This document shows, piece by piece, positions 9,593 to 16,810 of a DNA stretch of 64,000 nt. Both the position numbers and the translations under genes were made by a program. Each line of letters starts with the position of its first letter. Within the stretch, counting starts at the first letter, position 1. This DNA is from Anaeromicropila populeti. GTDB lineage: Bacteria > Bacillota > Clostridia > Lachnospirales > Lachnospiraceae. The notes beneath the pieces were generated by a model. That model did no database searches and had not been told where the DNA came from. It worked only from the letters and a program-made list of their open reading frames with translations. The stretch lies in assembly GCF_900112775.1 (NCBI RefSeq), contig NZ_FOYZ01000006.1, forward strand, positions 116,676-180,675, read 5' to 3'.

Positions 9593-10915
9593 ATGTTTCT
9601 GTATTGCATAATGTTTCTTTTATATATTATATCCTATGCAATCGATCCATTTATCTGGATTCATGCATACTATACCGTATTTACACCTAAATATAGGGAA
9701 AAGGGGTACTATGTTGGTGCGTTTTTAGGATTATATGCCATAATAATAGTAAAGCAGATCATGACATTTAGAGGAGTTGGTATCGCTTCAATAGCCTTTT
9801 TCCCAATTATGTTTGCTTATATTATAATCATATCAAATTTATTATTTAAAGGAACTTTTAAAGCTAACATTTATCTTTTTATTATTATTTACATAGTTTC
9901 TATTATTGTAGACTGTCTTGTAGGAGGACTATGGATTATTTCTACCAATGCTGCAAATGATGAGTATGCAGCCATAGGAATATTGAATCTTGGAATTACC
10001 ATCAGTGCAAGGACGGTAAATTTGATATGCTATAGATTTTTATTACCGTTGCTGTCCAAAAACAAACTTTTTATAAAATGGAAAGGGATGTATGCTACAG
10101 TTTTATTTAATATAGCTACAGTAATTCCATTATTAATTATTTTTTATAATATAATTGGAAGCAAATCGGAAATATTATTATTGGCATTAGGAGTGGAATT
10201 ATTAATTGCAGTATTATTTAGTCTTTATATTGCGTACACAATTTATCAAAAAAGCAGAATTCAAGATATGAAAAACAAGAAAATAGAAGAAATGAAGTCT
10301 CAGCTTGCCTTTTATGAGGAAAAGACAGAATCTATAAAAAATTTAAGAAAATTACGGCATGATATGAAATCTCATATTTCTCAAATTATGAGGATTGCAA
10401 AAGAGGAAAACAGTTCCAATGTGATCAATTATATTAATGCTCTTTATCTTGATATTGACATAGCCGATGAAATATGTACGATAGACAATTTGTTTCTTGC
10501 AAGTATTATTACTGAGAAGAAAAAACATGCTGGTAAAAAGGGAATTACCTTTCAATCTGAGATTACAGTCAGTATATTTCCACTTACGAATCAGGAACTG
10601 ACGTCATTGTTTGCAAATATTTTGGATAATGCACTGGAAGCAACGGATAGAATTCAAGATGGTAGAAAAAAGTATGTGGATTTAGAAATTTTTTGTGAGA
10701 AAGAGATCGTACATATCATTTGTAAAAATAGTTTTGCGGAAAGACCAAAACGTGATAAAAAGGGGAATTATGTAACAAGTAAAGAAAATAGAACAAATCA
10801 TGGGATGGGAATGTTAATTATAAAGGACATTGTAGTTAAGTATAGTGGAGAAATGACCACTTTTTATGATGCAGAAGAATTTATTTTGTCAATTTCTTTT
10901 AGAAATAGTATGTGA
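9593..10915 (+). CDS. AgrC/ComD-type sensor histidine kinase (GHKL family)
   Basis: A membrane sensor kinase of about 440 residues. The N-terminal 210 residues hold about six hydrophobic segments, as in peptide-pheromone receptors. A short coiled linker leads to the dimerisation box LRKLRHDMKSH (His near residue 256), then the ATPase N box NILDNALEATD and the G box GMGMLIIKDIV. This is the type 10 kinase family that senses cyclic or linear peptides. A GTG at 9566 is in frame, but AAGGGGAG eight bases before the ATG at 9593 favours the shorter form. The response regulator starts 10 bases after its stop, and an AgrD-like peptide gene lies beyond that. Confidence 0.9.
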   Translation: MFLYCIMFLLYIISYAIDPFIWIHAYYTVFTPKYREKGYYVGAFLGLYAIIIVKQIMTFRGVGIASIAFFPIMFAYIIIISNLLFKGTFKANIYLFIIIYIVSIIVDCLVGGLWIISTNAANDEYAAIGILNLGITISARTVNLICYRFLLPLLSKNKLFIKWKGMYATVLFNIATVIPLLIIFYNIIGSKSEILLLALGVELLIAVLFSLYIAYTIYQKSRIQDMKNKKIEEMKSQLAFYEEKTESIKNLRKLRHDMKSHISQIMRIAKEENSSNVINYINALYLDIDIADEICTIDNLFLASIITEKKKHAGKKGITFQSEITVSIFPLTNQELTSLFANILDNALEATDRIQDGRKKYVDLEIFCEKEIVHIICKNSFAERPKRDKKGNYVTSKENRTNHGMGMLIIKDIVVKYSGEMTTFYDAEEFILSISFRNSM

Positions 10916-10925
10916 GGGAAGAAAC

Positions 10926-11669
10926 ATGTTAAATGTATTAATATTTGATGATGATAAGCTGTCTGTAGATATTAACAAGGCTTGTGTAATCAGATTTGCT
11001 GAAACCCTTAATGTTCCAGTGGAAGTGAATTGTTACACAAAAATGGAGCAGGGATTAGTCGAATTAATGAATAAAAAAAGAGTACATATGGCTATCTTAG
11101 ATATTGATCTGGATGATCCCAATCAGAATGGACTGGAGATTGCTAAGATGATTTTAGAAAAAAATCCTTTGGTGATTATTATATTTGTTACAAGTTATTC
11201 TGAATATGCTTTGGACGCTTGCGATATGCTGGCATTTGGTTTTTTGCAAAAGCCTGTCGAAACGGAGAAATTTAAAAAACTATTTCGAAAGGCATTAGTT
11301 CAAATCAAAGGGATTCATACCATCAAAAATGATACTATTATTGAGATAACGTCTAACAGGACAAATCATTTATTGAAGGAAAGCAGTATTCTATACATTG
11401 AAAAGATTGGGCAGACGGTAGAGGTTACTACTGTAAGTGGAGAATCTTACGTAACGTATCGAACACTACAAAGTTATGAAAGCATATTGTCAGATTTGTT
11501 TATAAAAATAAACAGTGGAGTCCTTGTAAACAAAAGCAAAATCGTAAAAATATCAGGTCGAACTGTAGTTATGGCAGATAAAAAGGAGCATTCCATTACA
11601 ATAAGAAAATGTAAATATGTTAGCCAGGAATACAAAAATTATATAAGGGAGAATAGACTTATTACATAA
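10926..11669 (+). CDS. LytTR-family response regulator (AgrA-like)
   Basis: A 247-residue regulator. The receiver domain has acidic residues at 8-10 (DDD), a likely phospho-acceptor Asp59 in AILDIDLDD, and a conserved KP near residue 109. It is followed by a LytTR DNA-binding domain (about residues 140-245). Regulators of this kind bind direct repeats and activate peptide-controlled genes. The start at 10926 follows GAGGGAAG; a longer frame would begin inside the kinase gene. It is paired with the kinase just upstream. Likely targets are the peptide gene at 11725 and possibly the bacteriocin genes downstream (inference). Confidence 0.92.
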   Translation: MLNVLIFDDDKLSVDINKACVIRFAETLNVPVEVNCYTKMEQGLVELMNKKRVHMAILDIDLDDPNQNGLEIAKMILEKNPLVIIIFVTSYSEYALDACDMLAFGFLQKPVETEKFKKLFRKALVQIKGIHTIKNDTIIEITSNRTNHLLKESSILYIEKIGQTVEVTTVSGESYVTYRTLQSYESILSDLFIKINSGVLVNKSKIVKISGRTVVMADKKEHSITIRKCKYVSQEYKNYIRENRLIT

Positions 11670-11724
11670 GAGAAATGACATATAAACTATCAACTAGTTT
11701 GTAGTAGAGAAAGGTGGTTTTAAT

Positions 11725-11868
11725 ATGAAAAAAACAAATCTAAAGGCAGCAAAATTAACGGCGGAATTTTTGATTAAACGCAATGTGAATTCTGCCTGCT
11801 GGTTTCTTTGGCATCAGCCTAAAGTACCAGATGGTTACAAAAAATTTGTAAAACAAAAAAAATTGTAA
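11725..11868 (+). CDS. agrD: AgrD-like cyclic-lactone autoinducer peptide precursor
   Basis: A 47-residue ORF with an AAAGGTGG ribosome binding site. It has an amphipathic N-terminal helix (KAAKLTAEFLIKR), then NSACWFLWHQPKVPDGYKK and a basic tail. The NS-x-C plus aromatic residues followed by QPKVP is the hallmark of clostridial AgrD-type precursors. Cys25 could form a thiolactone with the residue four positions on, giving a CWFLW ring (inference). It lies 55 bases after the response-regulator gene and just before a strong terminator. No agrB peptidase gene is in the window, so processing would need one elsewhere. Confidence 0.85.
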   Translation: MKKTNLKAAKLTAEFLIKRNVNSACWFLWHQPKVPDGYKKFVKQKKL

Positions 11869-11908
11869 AAATAGAAGAAGGAAGGGAAACCCTCCTTCTT
11901 CTATTTTT
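11868..11908 (+). terminator. Terminator after the AgrD-like gene
   Basis: AATAGAAGAAGGAAGGG pairs with CCCTCCTTCTTCTATT with one bulged A and a three-base loop, followed by a T-run. It begins at the stop codon. Confidence 0.88.
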
Positions 11909-11999
11909 ATCATATTGTCCATTTTTGATAGAGTTAATAAGACTAAAATAAAAGATTGTGCAAAATTAATATGAAAAATGTTCAATTTTATATATTATA

Positions 12000-12028
12000 T
12001 TGTAAGAAATGGGAACAAGAAATATAAT
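12000..12028 (+). promoter_or_regulatory. Probable promoter of the HTH gene pair
   Basis: TTGTAA and TATAAT are spaced by 17 bases. The same -35 and -10 hexamers and spacing occur upstream of hsdM. Transcription from here would carry a leader of about 170 bases. Confidence 0.55.
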
Positions 12029-12029
12029 A

Positions 12030-12137
12030 GGTAAAAGCCGTTCCTTGAACTACGAACAGCTTTTAACCCCTTACCCCTTTTAGTTCATGTAATATGTATT
12101 TTTACATAAAGTGGCTGTTGCTAGTTATCCAGCCACA
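12030..12137 (+). promoter_or_regulatory. Structured 5' leader with possible pseudoknot
   Basis: In the 333-base gap after the AgrD-like gene lies a compact RNA-like region. The first hairpin pairs GGTAAAAGC.GTTC with GAACAGCTTTTAACC (12030-12068). Its loop holds TGAACTA (12046-12052), exactly complementary to TAGTTCA at 12081-12087, which would close an H-type pseudoknot. Two more hairpins follow: ATGTAA/TTACAT, and a perfect seven-pair GTGGCTG/CAGCCAC (12111-12136). No clear poly-T terminator is seen, so translational control or RNA stability is more likely than attenuation. It matches no riboswitch class I can recall. Confidence 0.5.
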
Positions 12138-12201
12138 ATCCCTGAGTAAGAGACTTTAGGCTACCGCGGAAATAATTAAATTTATACAGAGGAGTGTTTT
12201 T

Positions 12202-12519
12202 GTGGAGAAAGCGGAGAAAAAAGAATTAAAACAGTTTTACTATAATAAACTATTAGGAAAAATCAAGGAATTCTACAACACACAGGAGGCTTTTGCAGCA
12301 GCACTGGGAATTGGAAGAGTTTCACTGAGCCAGAGGCTGAATAACAAAATCGAATTTTCACAGATGGAAATTTACAATTCTGCAAAGTTATTAGATATAG
12401 AAATAGCAGAGATATCCACCTACTTTTATTGTACCGAAGAACCTAAAATCAACAGTGAAAAGGAACCAGAACAAAAGAAGACGGAAACAAAGAAAAGAAG
12501 AGGAAGAAAGAAGAAGTAA
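12202..12519 (+). CDS. Small HTH protein, DUF739/phage-repressor-like (first paralogue)
   Basis: A 105-residue protein starting at GTG after GAGGAGTG. The core (about residues 10-75) is a helix-turn-helix of the type seen in small phage regulators: 'TQEAFAAALGIGRVSLSQRL' is the likely helix pair, followed by NNKIEFSQMEIYNSAKLL. The C-terminal 25 residues are very basic (KKRRGRKKK), suggesting extra nonspecific nucleic-acid contact. It is about 40% alike in the core to the next gene and shares its order of motifs. It probably acts as a DNA-binding regulator; targets may include the bacteriocin island downstream (inference). Confidence 0.7.
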   Translation: MEKAEKKELKQFYYNKLLGKIKEFYNTQEAFAAALGIGRVSLSQRLNNKIEFSQMEIYNSAKLLDIEIAEISTYFYCTEEPKINSEKEPEQKKTETKKRRGRKKK

Positions 12520-12567
12520 ATCGCGTTTCATTTTTATCCATATGCCGAGTAAGGAGACAGAACAGAG

Positions 12568-12843
12568 ATGGCAGCAAGATTACCAAATCAGAAAATAACC
12601 TATAATTTTAACTTACTACGAATGGAGATAAAAAATCAGTATAAAACACAAAATCAGTTTGCAGATGCCTTAAGAATCGGAAGAGCATCCCTGACGCAGA
12701 AGCTGAACAACCATGTAAAATTTAATGCTGATGAAATATACCGAAGCTGTATGCTGCTGCATATTGATTTAAATCACGTCGCATTATATTTTTTTCAAAT
12801 TGCTTACGAGGAAAAGCCAGGATACATACCATTATGGAAATAG
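12568..12843 (+). CDS. Small HTH protein, DUF739/phage-repressor-like (second paralogue)
   Basis: A 91-residue protein starting after GTAAGGAGAC, 48 bases downstream of its paralogue. It shares TQNQFADALRIGRASLTQKL, NNHVKFNADEIYRSCMLL and a YFF near the C-terminus with the family of short phage-type repressors. It lacks the basic tail of the first paralogue. A perfect terminator follows the stop. Tandem duplication with divergence suggests two regulators that may compete for or split operator sites. No direct target is visible. Confidence 0.7.
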   Translation: MAARLPNQKITYNFNLLRMEIKNQYKTQNQFADALRIGRASLTQKLNNHVKFNADEIYRSCMLLHIDLNHVALYFFQIAYEEKPGYIPLWK

Positions 12844-12854
12844 ATTCTCCCTAC

Positions 12855-12889
12855 GAAAATAAGAGCTTCGCACACAGGCTCTTATTTTC
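12855..12889 (+). terminator. Terminator after the HTH gene pair
   Basis: GAAAATAAGAGC and GCTCTTATTTTC form a perfect 12-bp stem with an 11-base loop. The 3' arm merges with the stop codon of the gene remnant on the other strand. Confidence 0.82.
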
Positions 12890-12962
12890 ACCTATTACTT
12901 CGTTTTTTCAGTTGCATGGAAAATTTATTATACTGTTCGGTCTGCTTAAATTCCTTTGTGCT
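12885..12962 (-). pseudogene. 3' remnant of a second copy of the 140-aa gene found at 21265-21687
   Basis: Read on the minus strand this encodes KEFKQTEQYNKFSMQLKKRSNR and a stop, matching the C-terminus KEFKQTEQYKKLPTQMKKRSNR of the intact minus-strand gene at 21265. About 78 bases are roughly 80% identical and in the same orientation. The 5' end is lost. Just beyond the break is TCCTTTTGTA (12971-12980), similar to the repeated motif upstream of the intact gene. So two copies of this sequence, one truncated, flank the bacteriocin island. Confidence 0.8.
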
Positions 12963-13222
12963 ATTTGAGATCCTTTTGTACCAGGCTATGAATACAGGAA
13001 ATGACGGCTCACTTTACGCAGGACATGCTAACCTTGTGAAGGATATGTTGACGTAGCTAAAAAGTCCATGTTTACAAGGGGTTAGAAGGTTTTGTGCTTT
13101 TTTAAAAAGTGTATTTTTAGCACACAGGAGAGACAAAATGAAGTTTTGGGGGAAATTTACGGGGTAAGGTTGTGCCAAAAAGTATGAACTAAATGGCAAA
13201 AGTAGAAAGGCAGAAAAAATAA
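12963..13222. other. Intergenic stretch with no gene
   Basis: About 260 bases between the gene remnant and the bacteriocin-island promoter. One ORF of about 70 codons on the minus strand has no convincing start signal or family pattern. The base composition is less AT-rich than its neighbours. I see no repeat or structured element strong enough to name. Confidence 0.5.
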
Positions 13223-13251
13223 TTGACACAATATTTATTAAATGGTATAAT
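13223..13251 (+). promoter_or_regulatory. Consensus sigma-A promoter of the bacteriocin island
   Basis: TTGACA and TATAAT, both perfect, are spaced by exactly 17 bases, 41 bases upstream of the first gene of the island. A perfect consensus suggests strong basal transcription, limited by a repressor if it is regulated. Confidence 0.85.
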
Positions 13252-13291
13252 TATGAAAATTATTGCAAATAGCTATAGAGAAAGGTAGATT

Positions 13292-13762
13292 ATGCACAAT
13301 ATATTAATAGAAGAAGGATATAATTTGTTTTTTGAAAATGTGGTAGTATATAGAGCCAGATTAAAACAAGAAGATTTTCAAGACGCAATTCAAAATGTTA
13401 TGACGCAAATTTTTAACAGTGGAGCTAAATTAGAAGGAAAAATGATGACAGTAAGTCATGATTCTAATTGGGAGGATGGTCAACTGGTTGTTGATATTGA
13501 ATATATTTTACCGATCGATAAAAAAATCGAGCTGACAGGGAAATATAAAGTAATAAACGGATATAAATTTGAGAAATTTATACTATGGAAATATTGTGGT
13601 TCGCAAGATGAGTTTCAAAGTGCTCTTTGTAAATTTAATCAATACTTAGTAGAAGAAAAAATTAGTCCGAGTACCCCAATGCATATTGCTTATGATACTA
13701 ATATGATAGAAGGCAAATTATTTAAAGAGATAAAAGTTGAAGCAATAATAGGTATAAAATAA
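13292..13762 (+). CDS. Hypothetical protein at the head of the bacteriocin island (possibly GyrI/DUF5085-like)
   Basis: A 156-residue soluble protein with a GAAAGG ribosome binding site and no signal peptide. The order of segments (strand VVVYRARL, helix EDFQDAIQNVMTQIF, strands DGQLVVDIEYIL and LTGKYKVI, helix QDEFQSALCKFNQYLVEE, strand MHIAYDTN) resembles two repeated halves of a GyrI-like ligand-binding fold, as in the DUF5085 family. That match is from memory of the pattern and is weak. It lies 41 bases after a perfect promoter and 82 bases before the first peptide gene, so it may be an immunity or regulatory protein of the bacteriocin system. Confidence 0.55.
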   Translation: MHNILIEEGYNLFFENVVVYRARLKQEDFQDAIQNVMTQIFNSGAKLEGKMMTVSHDSNWEDGQLVVDIEYILPIDKKIELTGKYKVINGYKFEKFILWKYCGSQDEFQSALCKFNQYLVEEKISPSTPMHIAYDTNMIEGKLFKEIKVEAIIGIK

Positions 13763-13844
13763 TTCTTTAATTATAACATTTGTTTTAGTTATTGAATTAT
13801 TTTTAATAAATGAAATATCCGATATAAAGAGAGGTGAGTAAAAA

Positions 13845-14009
13845 ATGAATGATTTTGTAGAAATGAAAAATGATGAGATGATGGATACAAATGGTGGAGT
13901 ATCAGTGTTTTTTATAGCTGCTGGAATAATAGCAGTAGCTGCAGGAGTTAATACATGCTATGATTTGGGGAAAAATTTAGGTGAAGCAATATACTATGCG
14001 ACTCACTAA
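13845..14009 (+). CDS. Double-glycine-leader peptide 1 (class II bacteriocin-like)
   Basis: A 54-residue peptide with an AGAGGTGAG ribosome binding site. The leader is acidic and ends DTNGG (residues 14-18), the cleavage site of C39 peptidase exporters. The mature 36 residues are hydrophobic and Gly/Ala-rich (FFIAAGIIAVAAG), hold one Cys (residue 38), and end YDLGKNLGEAIYYATH with a GxxxG motif typical of helix-pairing two-peptide bacteriocins. The tail YDLGKNLGE closely matches the fourth peptide of the set. It probably inserts in the membranes of competing bacteria. It could also be a signal peptide, but the hydrophobic core favours a bacteriocin. Confidence 0.82.
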   Translation: MNDFVEMKNDEMMDTNGGVSVFFIAAGIIAVAAGVNTCYDLGKNLGEAIYYATH

Positions 14010-14028
14010 ATTCTAAAGGGAGGAAAGT

Positions 14029-14172
14029 ATGAATACATATTTCATGGAGTTAAATGAAAGTGAACAATATGACATTAATGGTGGTATTGGGATAGGATTG
14101 GTAGTGGTAGTTGGTGTCATTATTTTTGTGGTAGCTGCGGTCGTAACTGCTGCTATATTATTTTCAAAATAA
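14029..14172 (+). CDS. Double-glycine-leader peptide 2 (class II bacteriocin-like)
   Basis: A 47-residue peptide 19 bases after peptide 1, with an AGGGAGGAAAG ribosome binding site. Its leader ends DINGG (residues 15-19). The mature part of 28 residues is nearly all Val, Ile, Ala and Gly (GIGLVVVVGVIIFVVAAVV) with a short Ser-Lys end, so it is a single transmembrane helix. There is no Cys, so no disulfide or lanthionine ring. It is probably one partner in a multi-component membrane-active bacteriocin exported by the C39 ABC transporter downstream. Confidence 0.8.
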   Translation: MNTYFMELNESEQYDINGGIGIGLVVVVGVIIFVVAAVVTAAILFSK

Positions 14173-14204
14173 CAAAAAAGGGTTTTGGTGAAAGGAGAAT
14201 AAAT

Positions 14205-14366
14205 ATGCAATTTAGTCTATTATCAGAAGAAGAAGCAATAGAAACTAATGGTGGCATTGCGTTTATAGGTGCATTAGTTATTTGGGGTTGTTGTGCAGCA
14301 TTAGGAGCTGCAACAGGTGCAGGAATTTATGTTGGCTATAAACAAGCAGAGGAAGCACATAAGTAA
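14205..14366 (+). CDS. Double-glycine-leader peptide 3 (class II bacteriocin-like)
   Basis: A 53-residue peptide with a GAAAGGAGAA ribosome binding site. The leader MQFSLLSEEEAIETNGG has the acidic helix and GG end seen in peptides 1 and 2. The mature 36 residues include a Cys-Cys pair (WGCCAA), several GxxxG motifs (for example GAATG), and a polar end GYKQAEEAHK. The hydrophobic core and GxxxG motifs fit helix-helix pairing in a membrane. It lies in the same run as peptides 1, 2 and 4 and shares the NGG leader end with the first two. Confidence 0.82.
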   Translation: MQFSLLSEEEAIETNGGIAFIGALVIWGCCAALGAATGAGIYVGYKQAEEAHK

Positions 14367-14379
14367 GAGGAGATTAGAT

Positions 14380-14523
14380 ATGAGATATATTACCGATATA
14401 TTCAGGGGTAATGTTATGGTTAGAAATATAGCATTTTTAGTTATTTTTTTAGTAGCAATGTATGTATTTTATAACTTAGGAAAGAATATTGGTGAGTTAG
14501 TATATTATTTGTCAATAAGATAG
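14380..14523 (+). CDS. Leaderless small membrane peptide related to peptide 1
   Basis: A 47-residue peptide starting at ATG 14380 after AAGAGGAGA; an in-frame ATG at 14317 would overlap peptide 3 and has no such signal. It has no double-glycine site. It carries an N-terminal amphipathic part (MRYITDIFRGNVMVRN), one membrane helix (IAFLVIFLVAMYVF) and an end YNLGKNIGELVYYLSIR that mirrors peptide 1's YDLGKNLGEAIYY, including the GxxxG. It may be an immunity peptide that mimics the bacteriocin tail, or a leaderless partner. It is the last gene before a hairpin and the exporter gene. Confidence 0.72.
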   Translation: MRYITDIFRGNVMVRNIAFLVIFLVAMYVFYNLGKNIGELVYYLSIR

Positions 14524-14531
14524 GTCTGTAT

Positions 14532-14558
14532 ATAGCTGCTACGTGTTGTAGCAGCTAT
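14532..14558 (+). terminator. Hairpin between peptide genes and exporter gene
   Basis: ATAGCTGCTA and TAGCAGCTAT form a perfect 10-bp stem with a seven-base loop, nine bases after the peptide 4 stop. No T-run follows, so it may be an RNA-stability element or partial terminator that lets peptide mRNA exceed exporter mRNA. Confidence 0.6.
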
Positions 14559-14603
14559 GCCATATTATGCAATTATATAATTTACCCATTGGAGGCAAAG
14601 TAA

Positions 14604-16790
14604 TTGAAAAAGTACTATTGTATAAAACAACATGACATTACAGATTGTGGAGCAGCCTGTTTAGCCACTATTTCCAAACAGTACGGTTACAAAACCTCCA
14701 TTACAAAGATTCGGGAGATAGCAGGAACGGACAAACAGGGTACAAATGCATTCGGAATCATTAAAGCGGCAGAACAACTGGGGTTTTCAGCCAAAGGAGT
14801 AAAAGGAAACAAGGATGCTTTTTTTTCGGAATTTCCACTTCCCTGTGTTGCCCATGTTATAGTAGATGGGTCACTGCTTCATTACGTGGTTATACATAAA
14901 ATAACAAAGAAACAAGTAGTCATTGCTGATCCAGGAGAAGGAATTGTCAGGCTAAAGCCAGAAGAATTTTTTGGGGAAGTGCGAGAAGGAAATAAACCAC
15001 CCAAATATCAATGGTCAGGAGTGCTGATTTTACTGGTGCCAGATGCCAAATTTGAAAAGGGAAATGAGAAAAAAGGGATTTTTCAGCGGTTTATTCATTT
15101 ATTAATACCGCAGAAGCGTTTATTAACTCATGTCTTCTTTGCATCACTCCTAATTACCATACTTGGTATATTAGGCTCTTTTTATTTTAAAGTAATTATT
15201 GATGAAATTATGCCAGGAGGATTAAAGAAAACGCTGACAGTGCTTTCCATTGGTGTAATTTTATTAAATTTATTCAAGGTAATACTGACGGCACTCAGAT
15301 CACATCTGCTGTTGTATTTAAGTCAGAAACTGGACATTGCCTTGCTGTTGGGATACTACCGGCATGTGCTGGAGCTGCCCATGAACTTTTTTGGAACACG
15401 AAAAGTGGGGGAAATTATTTCGAGATTTAACGATGCCTCTAAAGTACGGGATGCTATTTCTGGAGCAACCTTATCCATTATGATTGATACCATTATGGTA
15501 CTGGTGGGAGGTATTATTCTGTATATGCAGAATGACAAGATGTTTTTCATTACCGTAATTGTAGTGGTATTCTATTTTCTGATTGTAATGGGCTTTAATA
15601 AGCCATATCGAAAACTAAATGAAAAGCAGATGGAGAATAACGCACAGTTAACTTCTTACATGGTAGAGTCTTTAAATGGAATCCAAACAGTAAAGTCTTA
15701 TAATGCGGAACGAAAGGTAAAACAGGAGACGGAAACAAAATTTGTGAAGTTGTTAAGAAGCGTATTTCAATTAAGCTGGGTAGGAAATATTCAAAGTTCA
15801 CTGGTGAATTTTGTGGAACTGACAGGGGGAATTGTAATCCTGTGGGTAGGAGCAGCATCTGTCATCAGCGGAGATATGACCATTGGTCAACTCATTACCT
15901 ATAATTCCTTATTAGCCTATTTTTTAGATCCCGTGAAGAACTTAATTAATCTACAGCCTCAGATGCAGACGGCATTGGTCGCTTCCGATCGTCTGGGAGA
16001 AATACTGGATTTAGAACTGGAACGGACAGAGAAGGAAAATAAGAAAATGACACCTGTTTCCTTAAAGGGAGAGATTCAAATCCAACAGATTACCTTTCGG
16101 TACGGTACAAGAAGACCTGTACTGGAGGATATTCAGATACATATTAGGCAAGGAGAAAAAATTGCTTTTGTTGGAGAAAGTGGTTCAGGAAAAACTACTT
16201 TATCCAAGCTGCTGTTAAATCTGTACACAGCAGAAAAAGGAGAAATTCTTATCAATGGAAATAATATAAAAGACATTGCTCTGGATACATTGAGGGATAA
16301 GATTGCCTATATTCCACAAGAAACATTTTTGTTTAGCGGAAGTATTATGGACAATCTGACACTGGGAATGGATTCCTATACAGCAGATGAGGTAATTGAG
16401 GCCTGCAAGCGTTCTCATGCTCATGATTTTATCAATGAACTTCCCTTACGTTATGATACGGCGCTGGAGGAAAATGGAAGTAATTTATCAGGAGGACAGA
16501 GACAGCGGCTTGCCATTGCCCGAGCAATCTTAAAGAATCCAGATATTCTAATTTTGGATGAGGCAACCAGTAACCTGGATACCATTACAGAAAGGGCAAT
16601 TGACAAAACCATAGCGGAGTATAGTGAAGGGCTTACGACAATTATCATTGCCCATCGGTTAAGTACGATAAGAAGGTGTGACTGTATTTATGTGTTTGAG
16701 AAGGGCAGGATACTGGAGCAGGGAAATCATGAGGAACTGATGGAGCAGGACGGAAAGTATGCAGACTTGTGGAGAAGACAAGTGGAATAG
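14604..16790 (+). CDS. Peptidase-containing ABC exporter (C39 family, bacteriocin export)
   Basis: A 728-residue exporter that cuts the leader after GG and pumps the peptide out. The C39 peptidase domain (residues 1-140) has Cys15 in TDCGAACL, His93 in LLHYVV and Asp109 in ADPGEG. Five to six membrane segments follow (about residues 165-430). The ATPase has Walker A GESGSGKTT near 522, signature LSGGQRQRLAI near 627 and Walker B ILILDEAT near 647. The start is TTG, with TTGGAGGC upstream. All catalytic residues are intact. The only GG substrates in the window are the three peptides just upstream. Confidence 0.96.
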   Translation: MKKYYCIKQHDITDCGAACLATISKQYGYKTSITKIREIAGTDKQGTNAFGIIKAAEQLGFSAKGVKGNKDAFFSEFPLPCVAHVIVDGSLLHYVVIHKITKKQVVIADPGEGIVRLKPEEFFGEVREGNKPPKYQWSGVLILLVPDAKFEKGNEKKGIFQRFIHLLIPQKRLLTHVFFASLLITILGILGSFYFKVIIDEIMPGGLKKTLTVLSIGVILLNLFKVILTALRSHLLLYLSQKLDIALLLGYYRHVLELPMNFFGTRKVGEIISRFNDASKVRDAISGATLSIMIDTIMVLVGGIILYMQNDKMFFITVIVVVFYFLIVMGFNKPYRKLNEKQMENNAQLTSYMVESLNGIQTVKSYNAERKVKQETETKFVKLLRSVFQLSWVGNIQSSLVNFVELTGGIVILWVGAASVISGDMTIGQLITYNSLLAYFLDPVKNLINLQPQMQTALVASDRLGEILDLELERTEKENKKMTPVSLKGEIQIQQITFRYGTRRPVLEDIQIHIRQGEKIAFVGESGSGKTTLSKLLLNLYTAEKGEILINGNNIKDIALDTLRDKIAYIPQETFLFSGSIMDNLTLGMDSYTADEVIEACKRSHAHDFINELPLRYDTALEENGSNLSGGQRQRLAIARAILKNPDILILDEATSNLDTITERAIDKTIAEYSEGLTTIIIAHRLSTIRRCDCIYVFEKGRILEQGNHEELMEQDGKYADLWRRQVE

Positions 16791-16810
16791 ATAAAGAGGT
16801 GGTTACGCAA

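Noticed and set aside
9566-9595. GTG 9566 as kinase start
   Set aside because: It has GGGGG upstream and is possible, but the ATG at 9593 has a better-placed AAGGGGAG. The difference is nine residues.
12030-12137. Known riboswitch (c-di-GMP, preQ1, c-di-AMP, fluoride)
   Set aside because: The conserved core bases of these classes, as I remember them, are not present. Only the general pseudoknot shape is similar.
13845-14366. Lanthipeptide (lantibiotic) precursors
   Set aside because: The mature peptides have few Ser, Thr or Cys residues and no LanM, LanB or LanC gene is in the window. Class II unmodified bacteriocins fit better.
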